A stretch of 64,000 nt of DNA from Entamoeba invadens IP1 (Eukaryota; Evosea; Mastigamoebida; Endamoebidae). Within the stretch, counting starts at the first letter, position 1; every line of letters starts with the position of its first letter. Below are positions 19,856 to 30,997 of the stretch, one piece after another. Below the pieces are notes generated by a model. That model saw only the letters and a list, made by a program, of their open reading frames with translations. It was not told the origin of the DNA and did no database searches. The stretch is taken from the NCBI RefSeq assembly GCF_000330505.1, contig NW_004440356.1, positions 127,873 through 191,872 of the forward strand, in the 5' to 3' direction. Position numbers and translations under genes: made by a program.

Positions 19856-22265
19856 TCACCTTTCATGCGTCTTATCTTTTTTAAGACTTGGTGTACTCTG
19901 CCTTTTCTTTTTCTTCTCTTCTTTTTTCTGGTCTTTTTTTTTGACGTCTGTTTCTTTTTTTTCATTGTCTTCGAGTCGTTTTTCGTCAACAAGAGACCCG
20001 ACACTCCTCCGCTTTGTTGTTTTTGTCGTGTCCTTCTCCGTCTTCTCTTTCTTGTGAAAGAAATTTCCTACTTTTTCAGACCATGAATATCGACGCTTCT
20101 TCTTGTCACTGTGGTCGGTAGTTTCCTCTGTGGCTTCTAATGAGAAACTGGGCACTTTGGGTATAACGACAGTGTTTTTTGTCTTTTCTGTTATTGTTGC
20201 TTTCTTTAGGACAGGTACTAAGACGACGTCATCTTTTGTCATAGTTGTCGACTGTGTGAGTCTTTGTGTTTTACCATCTTCGTGAGTATTTCCATTCAAA
20301 TTATTCATCGAGTTCTGTCGGACTTCTTTTGCTGGAGAGTCGTGTTGCTTGTACTCAATCACTTTGAATGCCGAATTTTCACGGGATGCTCTTTTGGACT
20401 TGGACTTCTCTTTAATTTGGTCGAGTTCCTCAACAAATGTTTTATTAGTTTGAGGTTTTGGAACTACATTTGTTCCACTCAAACGTAACACCCGGGTCTT
20501 CTTAGTCTTCTCATTTTTGTCATCTTCTTCATCTTCTTCAAACATCCCTTTTTTGAATCCAAAGGCGAGTTGAGGCGGAGTAATACTTCCATAAGTAAAG
20601 ATCCCATCTATAGTGATGTTTGGGATATGTCCACACTTTAATAACGTCATAAAAACAGCATAATACTGTGACCGCGATAAGTCTAAGTCAGCGACTTCAT
20701 CATCTTTATATGTGTCTGCTATCATCTCTAAGGGCTCTGCAGTAACTACATGACCAAAAACAAAGTATTTGTAATCCCTCGGTGGAAGCACATAATTCTT
20801 CATGGAAGTCCCAGTGACAAAAGGATGCGTCAAAGCTTGTTTTGGTGTGTACCGATTCTGCGGTTCATATACAAAACACCCCTTTAAAAAGTCGAATAAA
20901 GCGTCTTTGGTTTGCGTCGACATCGGGCCATCGACACGGAGTTGACATTTGAAAATGATGTCGTGGAGACTTTTGACGGGCAAGTAATCTTTGTGCCCAG
21001 GTAACTTACACGCATTCTCCCATTCAAACTCAAACTGCTCTTTCATTCGATAATTTCCACTGCCGTTGGCGGTTATGAGTTGTTTGAAGTACTTTTTGGC
21101 TTTAGGGCCATTAGTTAACATACTAATGGGAATCATCCCAAGCGTTTGAACAAAACGGAGTAACAAATCATACTCGGAGTTTGCTGGGAAGAGCGGGATA
21201 CCTAAGAACATTTCAGCAACTATACACCCGACACTCCACATATCTATCGAACACGAATATTTCATACCCAAAGCTATTTCTGGCGCCCGATAATGCCGGG
21301 ACTGAATATACGAATATAAGGTATAGTTCTGAAAACACGCACTCCCTAAGTCAATCACCTTCGCCCCATTCTGTCCTATTAACACATTTTCCGGCTTTAA
21401 ATCACAATGAACAATCCCAGCTTCGGTCATCAAAGACACCCCTTCTAAAATCTGTCGTGTGATGTTACGGATGGTATCGACATTCATCCCACGTACACGC
21501 GCTTCTTTGATAACTTGATACAAATTTGGACTATTTGTAAGGTACATGTACTTCACTGGAATACAGAAATATAGAAATAACAAACCCAAGTAACTCTTGA
21601 ACTATACACAAATGCCCGGAATATAAGAAGTGGTCGGTCATCTTCACAAGGAACTTTGCGTCTTTGTCATATATGGAATTGAGCTTAAGGTAAATTTGTA
21701 GTTTGTATTAACTTTTAAACTTGCTATTTGAAATGAAAAAAGGACGAATAGAAACTTTAATAGTTGCAACGGACTTTATAATGAATACAAAAATAGAACA
21801 AACAATTGTCAACGTCGATATCTCAAGTAATCCCTGTCTGAAATACGCCTTCTTGTTTTTCAATATTTTCAACGCAAAAGTCCGCTTTGTGGATAATTCG
21901 ACACATTGAAAGACCTGCCCAAAAGTGCCATGCCCAAGCTTGTCGACTATTCTATATTGCGTCGCCCGACTCTGGTTCTTCGAGAACCGTAATCCTTCAA
22001 GTGAATTGTATGTGCCAATCACATCGTCTTTATTAACTATTAATTCTCGATTTTCGTTGTCTAGACCATCATTGGAGAGGGGAATAAATGGTTGTGTCAA
22101 ACAACTTTCTTCGGAAGGGCGCTGTAAAGACGGGTTACATATATGATAGATCAGCATGATCCGCGTCGCTAAGTCTTTTGTGATGTATGGCGTGACGTCT
22201 GGGATCGGCTCGTGAGTAGCCTGAGGCGGTTTGATATACCGAACAAAACTACTCAACGGCTTCAT
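19856..22265 (-). CDS. DYRK/HIPK-type dual-specificity protein kinase, three exons
   Basis: Exons on the minus strand are 22265-21804, 21683-21586 and 21530-19856, giving 744 residues. Intron 1 (GTTTGT...TTAAG, 120 bases) and intron 2 (GTTTGT...ATAG, 55 bases) both keep phase, and joining them yields the family signature LTILN...HLCIVQELLGPNLYQVIKE. The kinase domain shows P-loop GHGTFG (111-116), Lys133, HCDLKPEN (Asp230) and DLG (Asp247). It also has the CMGC/DYRK activation loop YSYIQSRHYRAPE, whose YxY (Tyr259, Tyr261) is the autophosphorylation site of DYRKs. A Lys/Glu/Thr-rich tail of about 300 residues follows. DYRKs regulate growth, splicing and stress responses. The AAG acceptor of intron 1 is unusual but required by phase and homology. 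Confidence 0.88.
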
Positions 22266-22608
22266 TTACAAAACAAGATCCTTATGCACGTCGATCAATT
22301 TTTGTTTTCCACTGTTTTACAATAACTCCATTTGTCCAATAACTCGCCATTTTTAGTTTCAACTGCGTGGAAGTTTTCTTTGTGTATTACACAGAAATCC
22401 GTCTAGTGTTCGGGAGTTCCCATGTATTGGTCTGCTTTGGTTGATGTACACTTCGAACTACCCAAAAAATCATTTGTACCGAGAAAATATTGTTGTTTTG
22501 CTATTATTTATAATACACTAACCAATTTTGGGTAATAACGCTCGGTTTGGAACGTTCACCAATTTGTCTTTGGCAACTTGCTGGAAAATAAAAACGAATT
22601 AAATTCAT
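22266..22608. other. Intergenic spacer
   Basis: About 340 bases between the DYRK-type kinase start and the 3' end of the RING gene, both on the minus strand. It should contain the kinase promoter. I see no further gene. Confidence 0.5.
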
Positions 22609-23683
22609 TCAGATCGGGGTGAACGGGATTACAACACTCCGCAGCGGCGAAGTGAAAATGGGCGCACGACGGTTCACAGCTGGAGACTGCAGAATCGACG
22701 GCTTCGGTTTTTTGATCGCAAAGATATTTTTGATTGGTTCGACGTTTTTGTTGCTCTCTCGATTCTTTTTCAGAACCGCAAACTCTGGTAATCAGTTTAA
22801 CTCAAACCAAAAGTGCAAAACAAACTGTCGCTTACACACTCGGACTCTTTTGGAAGAATTACCGTTGGAGAACGTTTTTCAATAAAAGGAAGTTTGTTTT
22901 GCTTGGGTTCAAAAAACTTTGATGCCCCAAACGCATTTGAGTTGTCAGAATTTTCTTGTTGGAGTCGAAAGACCATTTCTTTTGTTTGTTTTTTTTCGCT
23001 GTTGGTGAGGATTTCGTACGTGATTCACTCCCCAATAAAAGTGAAGTTTTATTGATTTTGGAAAAAGGCACTGAACAAACTCTTCGTATTCTTGAATCAA
23101 ATTTTTCAATCGTTTATTTTCTAACTCAAGACGCTCAGCCTGGACTTTATATTCATTGGCTTCCTCTTTAAACCTGTCTCGTTGTTTTCTGTATTCAAAC
23201 GCTTTCGCCATGATTTGTTGGATTCTCGCATTTGCTTTTTTCTCAGCCATTTTTGCGTCGTGCTGGATCTTGAACTCGTTGAGTTTGACCTGTTTGTTGT
23301 TAAAGCTTGACAACATTTCGACGATTTCATTTACTTTCGGTTATACATTACACAATGGAACAAAAATTCCACCTGAATACAAGAACAAAATAACAAATTC
23401 AAATTGCAAAAACAAACACTTTGTTTGAGGTACGCCAAAAAGTGGCTTAGAAAGTGTTTCGACGTCACCGAAATCATTTCGAGAAATATCGCTGCAAGTC
23501 ACTTCGACAATGTATGAAATACAAAACAAACTCTTCCGTCAACATAACCCCACAAAGGGGGCATTTATAGTTACCGCCCATCCACGCCTTCTGTGCGCAT
23601 TCTTCACAAAACACGTGTTTGCACTTCACCACGACGTACAGCTCAGAGTTTTCAACTTCTTTCCAACAGCTGTTACATCTCAT
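22609..23683 (-). CDS. HEI10: HEI10/CCNB1IP1-like RING E3 ligase, five exons
   Basis: Five exons on the minus strand (23683-23532, 23491-23418, 23333-23081, 22998-22826, 22784-22609) encode 275 residues. All four introns begin GTTTGT and every junction is in phase; acceptors are CAG, AAG, CAG and CAG. An N-terminal C3HC4 RING (C3, C6, C21, H23, C26, C29, C41, C44) is followed by a GVPQTKLNEI...LSSF...QV..NEF block and a long coiled coil (about 100-155). A basic, Ser/Pro-rich tail ends SPLRSVVIPFTPI. Order and length match CCNB1IP1/HEI10 (277-304 residues), a RING ligase of the Zip3 group that matures meiotic crossovers. The RING is certain; HEI10 orthology is inferred from the layout and the central block. 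Single-frame reading sees only fragments. Confidence 0.75.
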
Positions 23684-24037
23684 CTCATTTGTTTTCTCAT
23701 CATTTTCCTCGCCTTTCTGGTCTGTCGTTCCACTTTCGTAATCTCACCATTTCAAGTTCTCATTTGAAAACCTCAAAATAGATAGAATAGGATAAATCCC
23801 GATTTTTTACGATTTCACGTCCGAATATCTAAGAACTTTCGAGAAAATGAACAATCACTCCACCTGGTAAAAAAAACTATAGAATGTAATAAATTAAGTT
23901 ATATTTAATAGTTACTTATTTTTTTATGGTTGAGTACCAAACACCATTTGAAGAAGAAAACAAATACACAACGAAAAGAGAAAAATGTTATTCTGAGATT
24001 GCAACTTGAAAAGTAAATCTGTATAACCTCAAATCTA

Positions 24038-26164
24038 ATGGAGACACTCGGAACGCCATACGACGTTGGACTGAACCCTACAATCTATCAAAGGAAATAT
24101 CTTCCCCATACAGAGAAGTCTTCATACGACGAAGTAACGCCGCTCCACACGTCGATATTCTTTAACAAAGTCGAGTTTATTGACAATTTAATAATCGACT
24201 ATGAGATCAATGTGAATCATCAAGACACATTAGGGAACACCGCTTTGATGTTAGCGGGGATGAAGGGGAATATGGCTGCGGCGAAGAAATTAATAGCGCA
24301 CAACCCATCGACGTCTTTGGTCAATCAACACGGACAGAGCGCGATATTAATGGCGTTGCGGTACAACCATCCCGATGTCGCGCTCCTCATTTTAAATACC
24401 GTCAACGACCCAACGCAATTAATGTGCTTCACCGATAACTCGGGGTATACTATTTTACACTATGCGGCCTATTGTAACGACGAATTTCTGAATAACTTCA
24501 TCGAGAGTAATAGCTGCGTGGAAGATATGCTCGAGAACACAACAAATCCGTCGTGCTCGACACCGCTGCATTTCGCAGCAGCAAATGGAAGTACAAAAAC
24601 AGTCAGTTGGTTACTTGCAAAGGGGGCGAATCCAACTGCAGAGAACTGCATGGGCCAAAGCCCATTACTCTTAGCTATTAAAAAGAATTATAAAGATACT
24701 ATTAATGTACTACTTCCTGTGTCGTCGGCGAATGTGCCGGATAACTACGGACAATTGGCGTTGCACTATGCAGCCGCAGTGGGGTGTGACGTGGACGTGT
24801 TACAGAGGATATTAAACCAATTTCCAAAGGCGTTGGGGAAGATGGACACGAACGGGAATTACCCGTTTCACTGTGCGGTGAGAAGTAATGATAGGAAGGT
24901 CCTCGACTTTTTTTTCGTGGCGGAAGGACCTTCGTTACTGGTGAAGAAGAACTCGAATGGGATGACCCCCCTCATGTTGGCTGTTGCGTGTGGAGCGCAA
25001 GAGTCGTTTGGGTATTTAACAGAACTTGGGAGCGAATTTTATGAGCGATCGATGTGTGGGACGTCCCCGTTTCTGTTGGCGTGCGCGTATGGACAACTTG
25101 AAATGGCGAAAGTGGTGTTCAAGACGGACCCCTCGGTGATTACTGATGTTGATAATAGCGGCAACACGGCTGTCCATTATGCGGTGCAAAACAACCGTGC
25201 GGACATCATTAAGTGGATCTATGAGACCGCCCCCGAAATGATGAACGTGAAGAATGAAGTTGGAGAGAGTGCATTACATATTGGGTGTTTGTGTGGGAAT
25301 AAAAACGTTGTGGAGGTGTTGAGAGTGTTTGGGTTAGAATTAAGCGAGAAAACGAAATCGGGAAGGACTGGATTGCACTATGCTGTTCTTGGAGGACATT
25401 TGGACGTTGTTAAATTGTTGAAGAAAACCGTTGGAGAGGAATGTTACAAGGGTGATAAAAACAAACTGACGCCGTTGCACTATTGTTGTGCGTTTGGGAT
25501 GGTTCATTTACTGGAGGAGGTGTTAAGTGGAGATGTCAATCAGTTAAATGCGCGTGATGGGTGTGGGCGTACACCTCTTCATGTTGCGGTAGTCATGAAC
25601 GATGCCATATGTGTTCAATTTTTGTTAGAAAAAGGAGCGAATTTGGAGGAGGTTGATATTCGAAAGATGAGTCCGTTAAGTTCTGCTATCAATCGAGGGT
25701 ATATCCACTGTTATGAAATCATCAACAAATGTACGACATTCACAGTTATCAAACGAGTCAAAATGGTGAGCGACTATCTCCCCGACAACGAGAAGATGTT
25801 ACAGGTGAAGAGTAATGATGTGATAGACGTTTATTGGGAGAGTAAGAGAGGGTGGGCAATAGGGAAATTGGGAAATAAAATTGGATTGTTCCCATTAGCA
25901 AAGTCTATTGTCGTTCCTTTGGAACAAACTGACCTCGACAAAATTAAAGAGGTTCTTGCGAACAAGAAAATGGTCAAGAAAGGAGTCGACAAGAAAAATC
26001 GGTCTGCGTCCGTTGTGTCGAAAGAAACACAAACACAAGCCAAAAACACAAAAAATGCTGCTCAGGTCAACGTCAACCCGGCTGCACTCCTCGCGATGCA
26101 ACAGCTCCCAACACAAAGAAGAGCAAAAAGAACAAGGAAGGCTGTCGCTTCAGTCGATGTTTAA
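24038..26164 (+). CDS. Ankyrin-repeat protein with C-terminal SH3 domain
   Basis: This 708-residue intronless gene has a long run of ankyrin repeats from about residue 30 to 560. Typical helix starts are GNTALMLAGMKGN, STPLHFAAANGS, GRTGLHYAVLGGH and GRTPLHVAVVMND. Near residues 570-628 is an SH3-like domain (VSDYLPDNEKMLQVKSNDVI, then RGWAIGKLGNKIGLFP) with the ALYDY-like, GW and GLFP landmarks. A basic tail follows. This pairing suggests a scaffold that binds partners through ankyrin repeats and Pro-rich ligands through SH3, probably near the actin cortex. No signal peptide or membrane segment. ATG at 24038. Confidence 0.87.
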   Translation: METLGTPYDVGLNPTIYQRKYLPHTEKSSYDEVTPLHTSIFFNKVEFIDNLIIDYEINVNHQDTLGNTALMLAGMKGNMAAAKKLIAHNPSTSLVNQHGQSAILMALRYNHPDVALLILNTVNDPTQLMCFTDNSGYTILHYAAYCNDEFLNNFIESNSCVEDMLENTTNPSCSTPLHFAAANGSTKTVSWLLAKGANPTAENCMGQSPLLLAIKKNYKDTINVLLPVSSANVPDNYGQLALHYAAAVGCDVDVLQRILNQFPKALGKMDTNGNYPFHCAVRSNDRKVLDFFFVAEGPSLLVKKNSNGMTPLMLAVACGAQESFGYLTELGSEFYERSMCGTSPFLLACAYGQLEMAKVVFKTDPSVITDVDNSGNTAVHYAVQNNRADIIKWIYETAPEMMNVKNEVGESALHIGCLCGNKNVVEVLRVFGLELSEKTKSGRTGLHYAVLGGHLDVVKLLKKTVGEECYKGDKNKLTPLHYCCAFGMVHLLEEVLSGDVNQLNARDGCGRTPLHVAVVMNDAICVQFLLEKGANLEEVDIRKMSPLSSAINRGYIHCYEIINKCTTFTVIKRVKMVSDYLPDNEKMLQVKSNDVIDVYWESKRGWAIGKLGNKIGLFPLAKSIVVPLEQTDLDKIKEVLANKKMVKKGVDKKNRSASVVSKETQTQAKNTKNAAQVNVNPAALLAMQQLPTQRRAKRTRKAVASVDV

Positions 26165-26539
26165 ATCAAGTTTAATTTTAGTTACTATTCTATATCTTAG
26201 TCAAACGTATGCTCTTTACTCTCTATTTTACCTAAGATTTTATATATGTCGCTTTTTATTGTTTTGAACAGTATACGACAAAATAATTGGCAAGTAGAAG
26301 TTACTATGTAATAATTAAAATTATAACATTTAAAATTAGAATAATACTATTACAATACCACGACACCAATTGAATATCCATAAATACGACACAATATAAT
26401 AAAAAAGCTATAAATGAATACCAATTTTCTTTTTGAGTAATTTAATAATAAAAATATAATAAAAGAACTATATATGAGATTGAATCTTGTACCTTTGTTC
26501 AAGTTGGCTTGAAAAGCAACGGAACAACTGAAGAAAGCA

Positions 26540-28782
26540 ATGGCAAAGGTGAAAACGAATGACACAACGAATAGCAAGGTCCCATTGTATACTATGGACA
26601 ATGTTTCAGAGGGGAATCCGCACATAGTAGGGTTAATGAATTTGGGAAGCACATGCTATTTGAACTCGATCATGCAACAAATGTATGCGGATTACTTATT
26701 TAGGAACACATTACTGCTAGCGGACGGCGACGGAATGACCCCGTTTTTGTCTTCAGTCCAAACGGTCTTTCTCAAGATGATGAAAGAAGGGAGCGCGGTC
26801 GACCCGCGGAAAGAGGTGAATGAGATGCGGAACGAAAGGTATGGAATGATCAACCCATCAGTGCAACGGGACGCAGCGGAGATGTTTTTAGAGATCATCG
26901 ATTCGATCTCCGAAGAGACATCACCGAGTGTATTGCATGAGACGTTGAAGGGCATGTATACCACCGAAATATTAGATTGTATTAAAATGCCGAACGCGGT
27001 CAAAGAAGAACAGCGAATAGAAGAACATGTGATTCTTCCTATAGAGATCCGAGGGCTGAATAAATTGGAAGACTCCTTGAAATTATTGAATACCGTCGAG
27101 TGTGTCGGGGAAAAGGGAGAAATCAAGAAACAAGTCTTCCTCCACCGCATTCCTCACACATTGGTCTTTCAATTGAAGCGTTTCAGCTTTAATACACTCA
27201 CATTCCAACAGGAAAAGATTAACACGGTCTTCACGTTCCCGGAACTCATCAATTTAAAAACAGTCACAAAAAAAAACAAGACGAAATGGTTGTGCTTGTC
27301 GGCGTCGTAGTCCACAGCGGGACGTGTAATGGGGGACACTACACGTCGTATGTCCGCACTGGGAATCAGTGGACACTGATCGATGACAATCAAGTCATAG
27401 AAGTGAAGAAAGAGGCTGCAGAGAACGATTGGTTTGGGAGTAAGAACAAAAGCGCGTATTTATTGTTCTATCGCAAAGTCTCTGAGAGTGTCGAGATCCC
27501 CATTCTCGACATCAAAAGTCATCTGTCGTATGAAGAGGAGAGTTTCTCTCCCATCGAACAAGACGACAAAAAGTCGAAAGGGAAAGGGAAGGCACCTAAA
27601 GTGATGATGAAGGGGAAGAAGAAGCCCAAGAGAAAAGAATTGAAATTTGATGTGCAACAAGTGGGGATCCAGCAAGTCATTGGGGAATATTCTGATATAG
27701 TAAATTATAGTTCTCGACTAGTTAAACTCGAAAACGGGAAGAACCCGAGTGAACGAGTTGAGAAGAAAGAGCAGAAGGATCTGAAGAGTGAGAAGTATAT
27801 GAAAGAGAGTGAAGAGTACTTAGAATATGAGAATGACTTAAAAGAAGTTGTATTATGTGAGAAGTATTTATTTGAGCAGAATGTCTTCTTTGTTGCTGTT
27901 TTAGAGTATCTCCAAAGCGGAAGTGACTTGTTTGACATCTTTGTGGAACAAGTAATTCGCGTCTTAAATGCACGACAATCAACCGATTGTGATGCGGTGC
28001 ATCGGATGGTCGACAACTTAACTGTTGGTGGATCTAAGAAGCAAAGTACTAAAGTGCCGAGTACTGTAGTCTTGAATTTGTCGCGATTTGTCGCGAATTT
28101 ACATTTTACACCACATGAAGTGTTAAATAGGTATTTGTGTGTTCTCATCGACTTCTTAAGTGGATTGGAATTGTCGAATGAGCAGTCCTATTTGTCCGAG
28201 TCGTTATATGGAAGTGCTGTAAAGATCATCACGGAGTTAAAGAAGTGCGACGCGGAAGTCCCTTCAGACGTTGTAATGAAGTATTATAAGAGTCTGAAAA
28301 CGACTCATTTCATACAAGAAAGTACTGGAGATATCTCGCAATATATTAATATAGTATATTTACTATATACTTTATTTGATGTTGATGACGTCAGAGGTGT
28401 GCTCTATCCCGTCTCTTTAATTAATATCTTTAAGACGGGAGGATTCGCTAAAATGCAAAGCGCAGTCGATTATACACTAGTTAAGGCCTTTTTAAGAAAA
28501 GTCTATGAAAAGCTCCCAACAAGTTTATTAAAGGCTCAAGTCTTATTAAAAGTCTTCGGCGGTATCGATAAGATGTACGCGCCGGAAGATGAAATAGAAA
28601 AGTCACCCCTCTATGAAGTCCTCATCGATTTGATTAAACAACAGAACTCGGAAAATGCAACGTTTTTCGCAAATAGGCTTGAAGAACACCAAAATGAAAA
28701 TGTAATCACTAACGAAGTCCTCTACATGATTGTCGTCGATTGCGCAGAAAATCATCTCAAGCTCTCACTCGCTCAAAATTAA
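26540..28782 (+). CDS. Ubiquitin carboxyl-terminal hydrolase (USP), split by -1 frameshift
   Basis: Two overlapping frames encode one USP. The first (26540-27310) carries the Cys box (GLMNLGSTCYLNS, Cys39) and the zinc-less fingers region. It stops at TAG 27310. The second, one base back (-1), carries the His box (GVVVHSGTCNGGHYTSYV) and a long C-terminal region to 28782. The frames join at A9 followed by C (27268-27277), which in the upstream frame reads A AAA AAC. A -1 slip there gives a continuous protein of 747 residues ending in a normal USP core. Without it the product lacks the catalytic His. The alternatives are a missing A in the assembly or programmed frameshifting. No splice pair fits. 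Confidence 0.82.
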
Positions 28783-29354
28783 ATCTTTGGCTTCGTGGTT
28801 TTGTTTACTCGAGCTTGAACTCGATGTTTTATCGGTATTAGAACTGTGTTTTTTTTGAAAAATTTGAATTTTTTGATTTCCGTTATAACTTATAATTCAA
28901 CAAAAATGTTTAAAAAATAAAGCGGATTATTTTTTTAGTTCTTGATATAGTATTTTTACTATATCATTGTTTTTTTACACTTTTGTATCAATTACATACT
29001 AGTAAAATTATACTATTAAAAACAATACCTTATTATTCTTGTAAATATATTTAACGAGTTTTTATTAATAATGAACAATGAAATTTAACGCTTCTTTTAT
29101 ATGGTCTAAACAGTAAATTAATTATTATATACTATAAACTAACCAGTAAAAATACCTCGTTAATAAAATTATTCAAAAATAAAAACTGTGTTAAATAAAC
29201 ACCTGAACGAACCAGTCGTAGAAGTGTTACCAACAACTGAACTAGAAAAAAGAAGAACTTCAAAGTTGTCCCGAGTCAAAGGGCCAAAAACATTTAAAAA
29301 TAAATTCGACGACTTTACAAGAGTTTCACTAAAAAAAAAACTTAAAAATCAGAC
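28783..29354. other. AT-rich spacer
   Basis: About 570 bases between the ubiquitin protease stop and the EF-hand gene start. A plus frame from 29188 has no supporting features and is out of frame with the EF-hand exon. I see no gene here. Confidence 0.5.
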
Positions 29355-29652
29355 ATGGCCGTTTGTTTTCTCTCGAACTTTTCTTGTCACCGCCGAGTTC
29401 TCTCTCATTATTAATACTTACTTGTAGTACGAAAAGGAGATTGCGGACCTCATCGAGGCGTTCTATAACTTTGACACAGATCAAGACGGATATTTAACTA
29501 CAGATGAACTGAAAGGGATCATGATGGATCAAGGAATGTGTCTGAGTAATGAAGAAGCAACTGAATGTGTAGCAGAAGCACACCCCGACAACGATGGGTA
29601 TGTCGACTATAAAGCCTTCGCGCGTTTTCTGCTGGAAGCGTGTCGTGAGTAA
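29355..29652 (+). CDS. Small EF-hand calcium-binding protein, two exons
   Basis: Exon 1 is only ATGGCC (29355-29360). A 67-base intron (GTTTGT...TTGTAG) follows, and exon 2 is 29428-29652. The product has 76 residues beginning MAYEKEIADLIEAF. The first EF-hand loop, DTDQDGYLTTDE, is canonical, with acidic ligands at 1, 3, 5 and 12. The second, around HPDNDGYVDYKA, lacks the first acidic residue and is probably weak. The flanking helices and length fit a half-calmodulin or troponin-C-like sensor. The start is chosen because the exon 2 frame is closed upstream and ATGGCC sits exactly at the donor in phase 0. Calcium sensing is inferred from the canonical loop. Confidence 0.8.
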
Positions 29653-29791
29653 TTTTGCACTCAACGGAACCCAACACTAAACACATCAATTTATTTCTTT
29701 TGTTTCCACCTCTTTCAATAAGTTTATAGTAGTAATACTATAATAATACTAGTAATAAGAATACTATACTTATTAGTTAAATATAGTAAAT

Positions 29792-30997
29792 TTATAGGAA
29801 GGTAAAGACCGGCGGATTTGCTTGTTGTGGGGTGACGACGGTCGCCGTGGAGATGTCGACCAAATTTGTCTCCTTCGAGATATTGAGCCACGTCATTAAG
29901 GACGGCTTTCGCTTTACTTTTGCTATTCCGCGGGTCCTTAATTTTCGTTCGATCTTTTGGACGAATTGATCGAACGTAGCGGTGCGGCTGAAGACTTCGA
30001 TGAATTTTCGTCCTTCTCCAAAGATGAAGAAGTCTTTAGTGAATTCTTTTAAGTTGAAATCTCCGCCGTCTTGGACGATAAGTTTAACTCTGTCTTCGAT
30101 ATCTTGAGTGAAGTAAGTCATGAAGTCTAAGAATGCTGACTTTAAGATCTGAGATTTGATTTGTGAGGAAATTGATGGAACGGTAGAATATAAAGGCGTT
30201 AAAACCGTTGACAATGAAGTGATCCATTTCTTTGGAAAGATTTGAAGGTCGGAATTGATGATTGTCGCGTCGTTTGATTTGACAGTCCCGTTGTCGATAT
30301 CGACAAAGACAAAGACGTCGTACATGTCGATCAATTGCATCACCGATGGATCAACACCAATAATGAACGGCGTCGGAGTCTGCGTCAGCTCCGTTAACTT
30401 AACGGGAAGAAATGGGATGAGGAGATGTTGCCATTCATACGGCGCAAACGCTTCGAGTAAGCACGCGATGAATAGGGAAGTCTTCTCCGGCGATGATGAT
30501 TGAACTATGATCTTCCGTTCATTAAAGACCGCCGCGAAGAGGGGAAGAAGGGAATTTAATGGTAAGGATAAGAGTTGTTGGATGTCGCCGGATGTGGGAT
30601 ATCCCAATGGTTGCGGTAAACTAGTCGAATAGTTAAACATCGGATACGAGATCGTGTTTTGAGAAGGTAACGGAAAGAGATTGCTAAGTGATGACAAGAA
30701 CAGAATCTTTTGTGGAGATGGTAACGTTTTTAAATGATTCAAAATCTGGAGGTAAAACGACCAGTGTAAATACTGCGAAAAAAGTGCAGACGTCGTGTCT
30801 TCGTTTTGTTGGACATAACAGTAACTTCGCGTCGAAGTCTCATATACAAAAAAACTGCAATTTAACGAAGAAGGCGCTATCGGAAATAGTAATTTCAATA
30901 GTTCTTTATTAGGTTTGGAACTATGTGGAAATGATTGAATGACAACTTCTTTGTGCGTGTCAAAAGTATAGAAACAGGTGATGAGAGATGACTCCAT
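29792..30997 (-). CDS. DENN-domain protein, putative Rab GEF
   Basis: The 401-residue protein contains a recognisable DENN core: NERKIIVQSSSPEKTSLF, LEAFAPYEWQHLLIPFLP and the PFIIGVD motif. It is preceded by an upstream-DENN-like half and followed by a short dDENN-like helical region. DENN proteins exchange GDP for GTP on Rab GTPases in vesicle traffic. It is smaller than most animal DENN proteins and has no added domains, as is common for Entamoeba members. The start ATG is at 30997 and no intron is needed. The specific Rab cannot be predicted. Confidence 0.8.
   Translation of the reverse strand: MESSLITCFYTFDTHKEVVIQSFPHSSKPNKELLKLLFPIAPSSLNCSFFVYETSTRSYCYVQQNEDTTSALFSQYLHWSFYLQILNHLKTLPSPQKILFLSSLSNLFPLPSQNTISYPMFNYSTSLPQPLGYPTSGDIQQLLSLPLNSLLPLFAAVFNERKIIVQSSSPEKTSLFIACLLEAFAPYEWQHLLIPFLPVKLTELTQTPTPFIIGVDPSVMQLIDMYDVFVFVDIDNGTVKSNDATIINSDLQIFPKKWITSLSTVLTPLYSTVPSISSQIKSQILKSAFLDFMTYFTQDIEDRVKLIVQDGGDFNLKEFTKDFFIFGEGRKFIEVFSRTATFDQFVQKIERKLRTRGIAKVKRKPSLMTWLNISKETNLVDISTATVVTPQQANPPVFTFL

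Noticed and set aside
27289..27310. Short intron joining the two USP halves
   Set aside because: The only GT...AG pair here is about 20 bases, too short to splice, and lacks the GTTTGT donor.
27321..27347. 8-bp hairpin as stimulator of USP frameshifting
   Set aside because: It begins 43 bases after the slippery site, beyond the usual 5-9 base spacing, and encodes the conserved His-box, so pairing may be chance.
29188..29427. Plus-strand ORF as exon 1 of the EF-hand gene
   Set aside because: At the GTTTGT donor this frame leaves two bases and does not match exon 2; only the ATGGCC frame is in phase.
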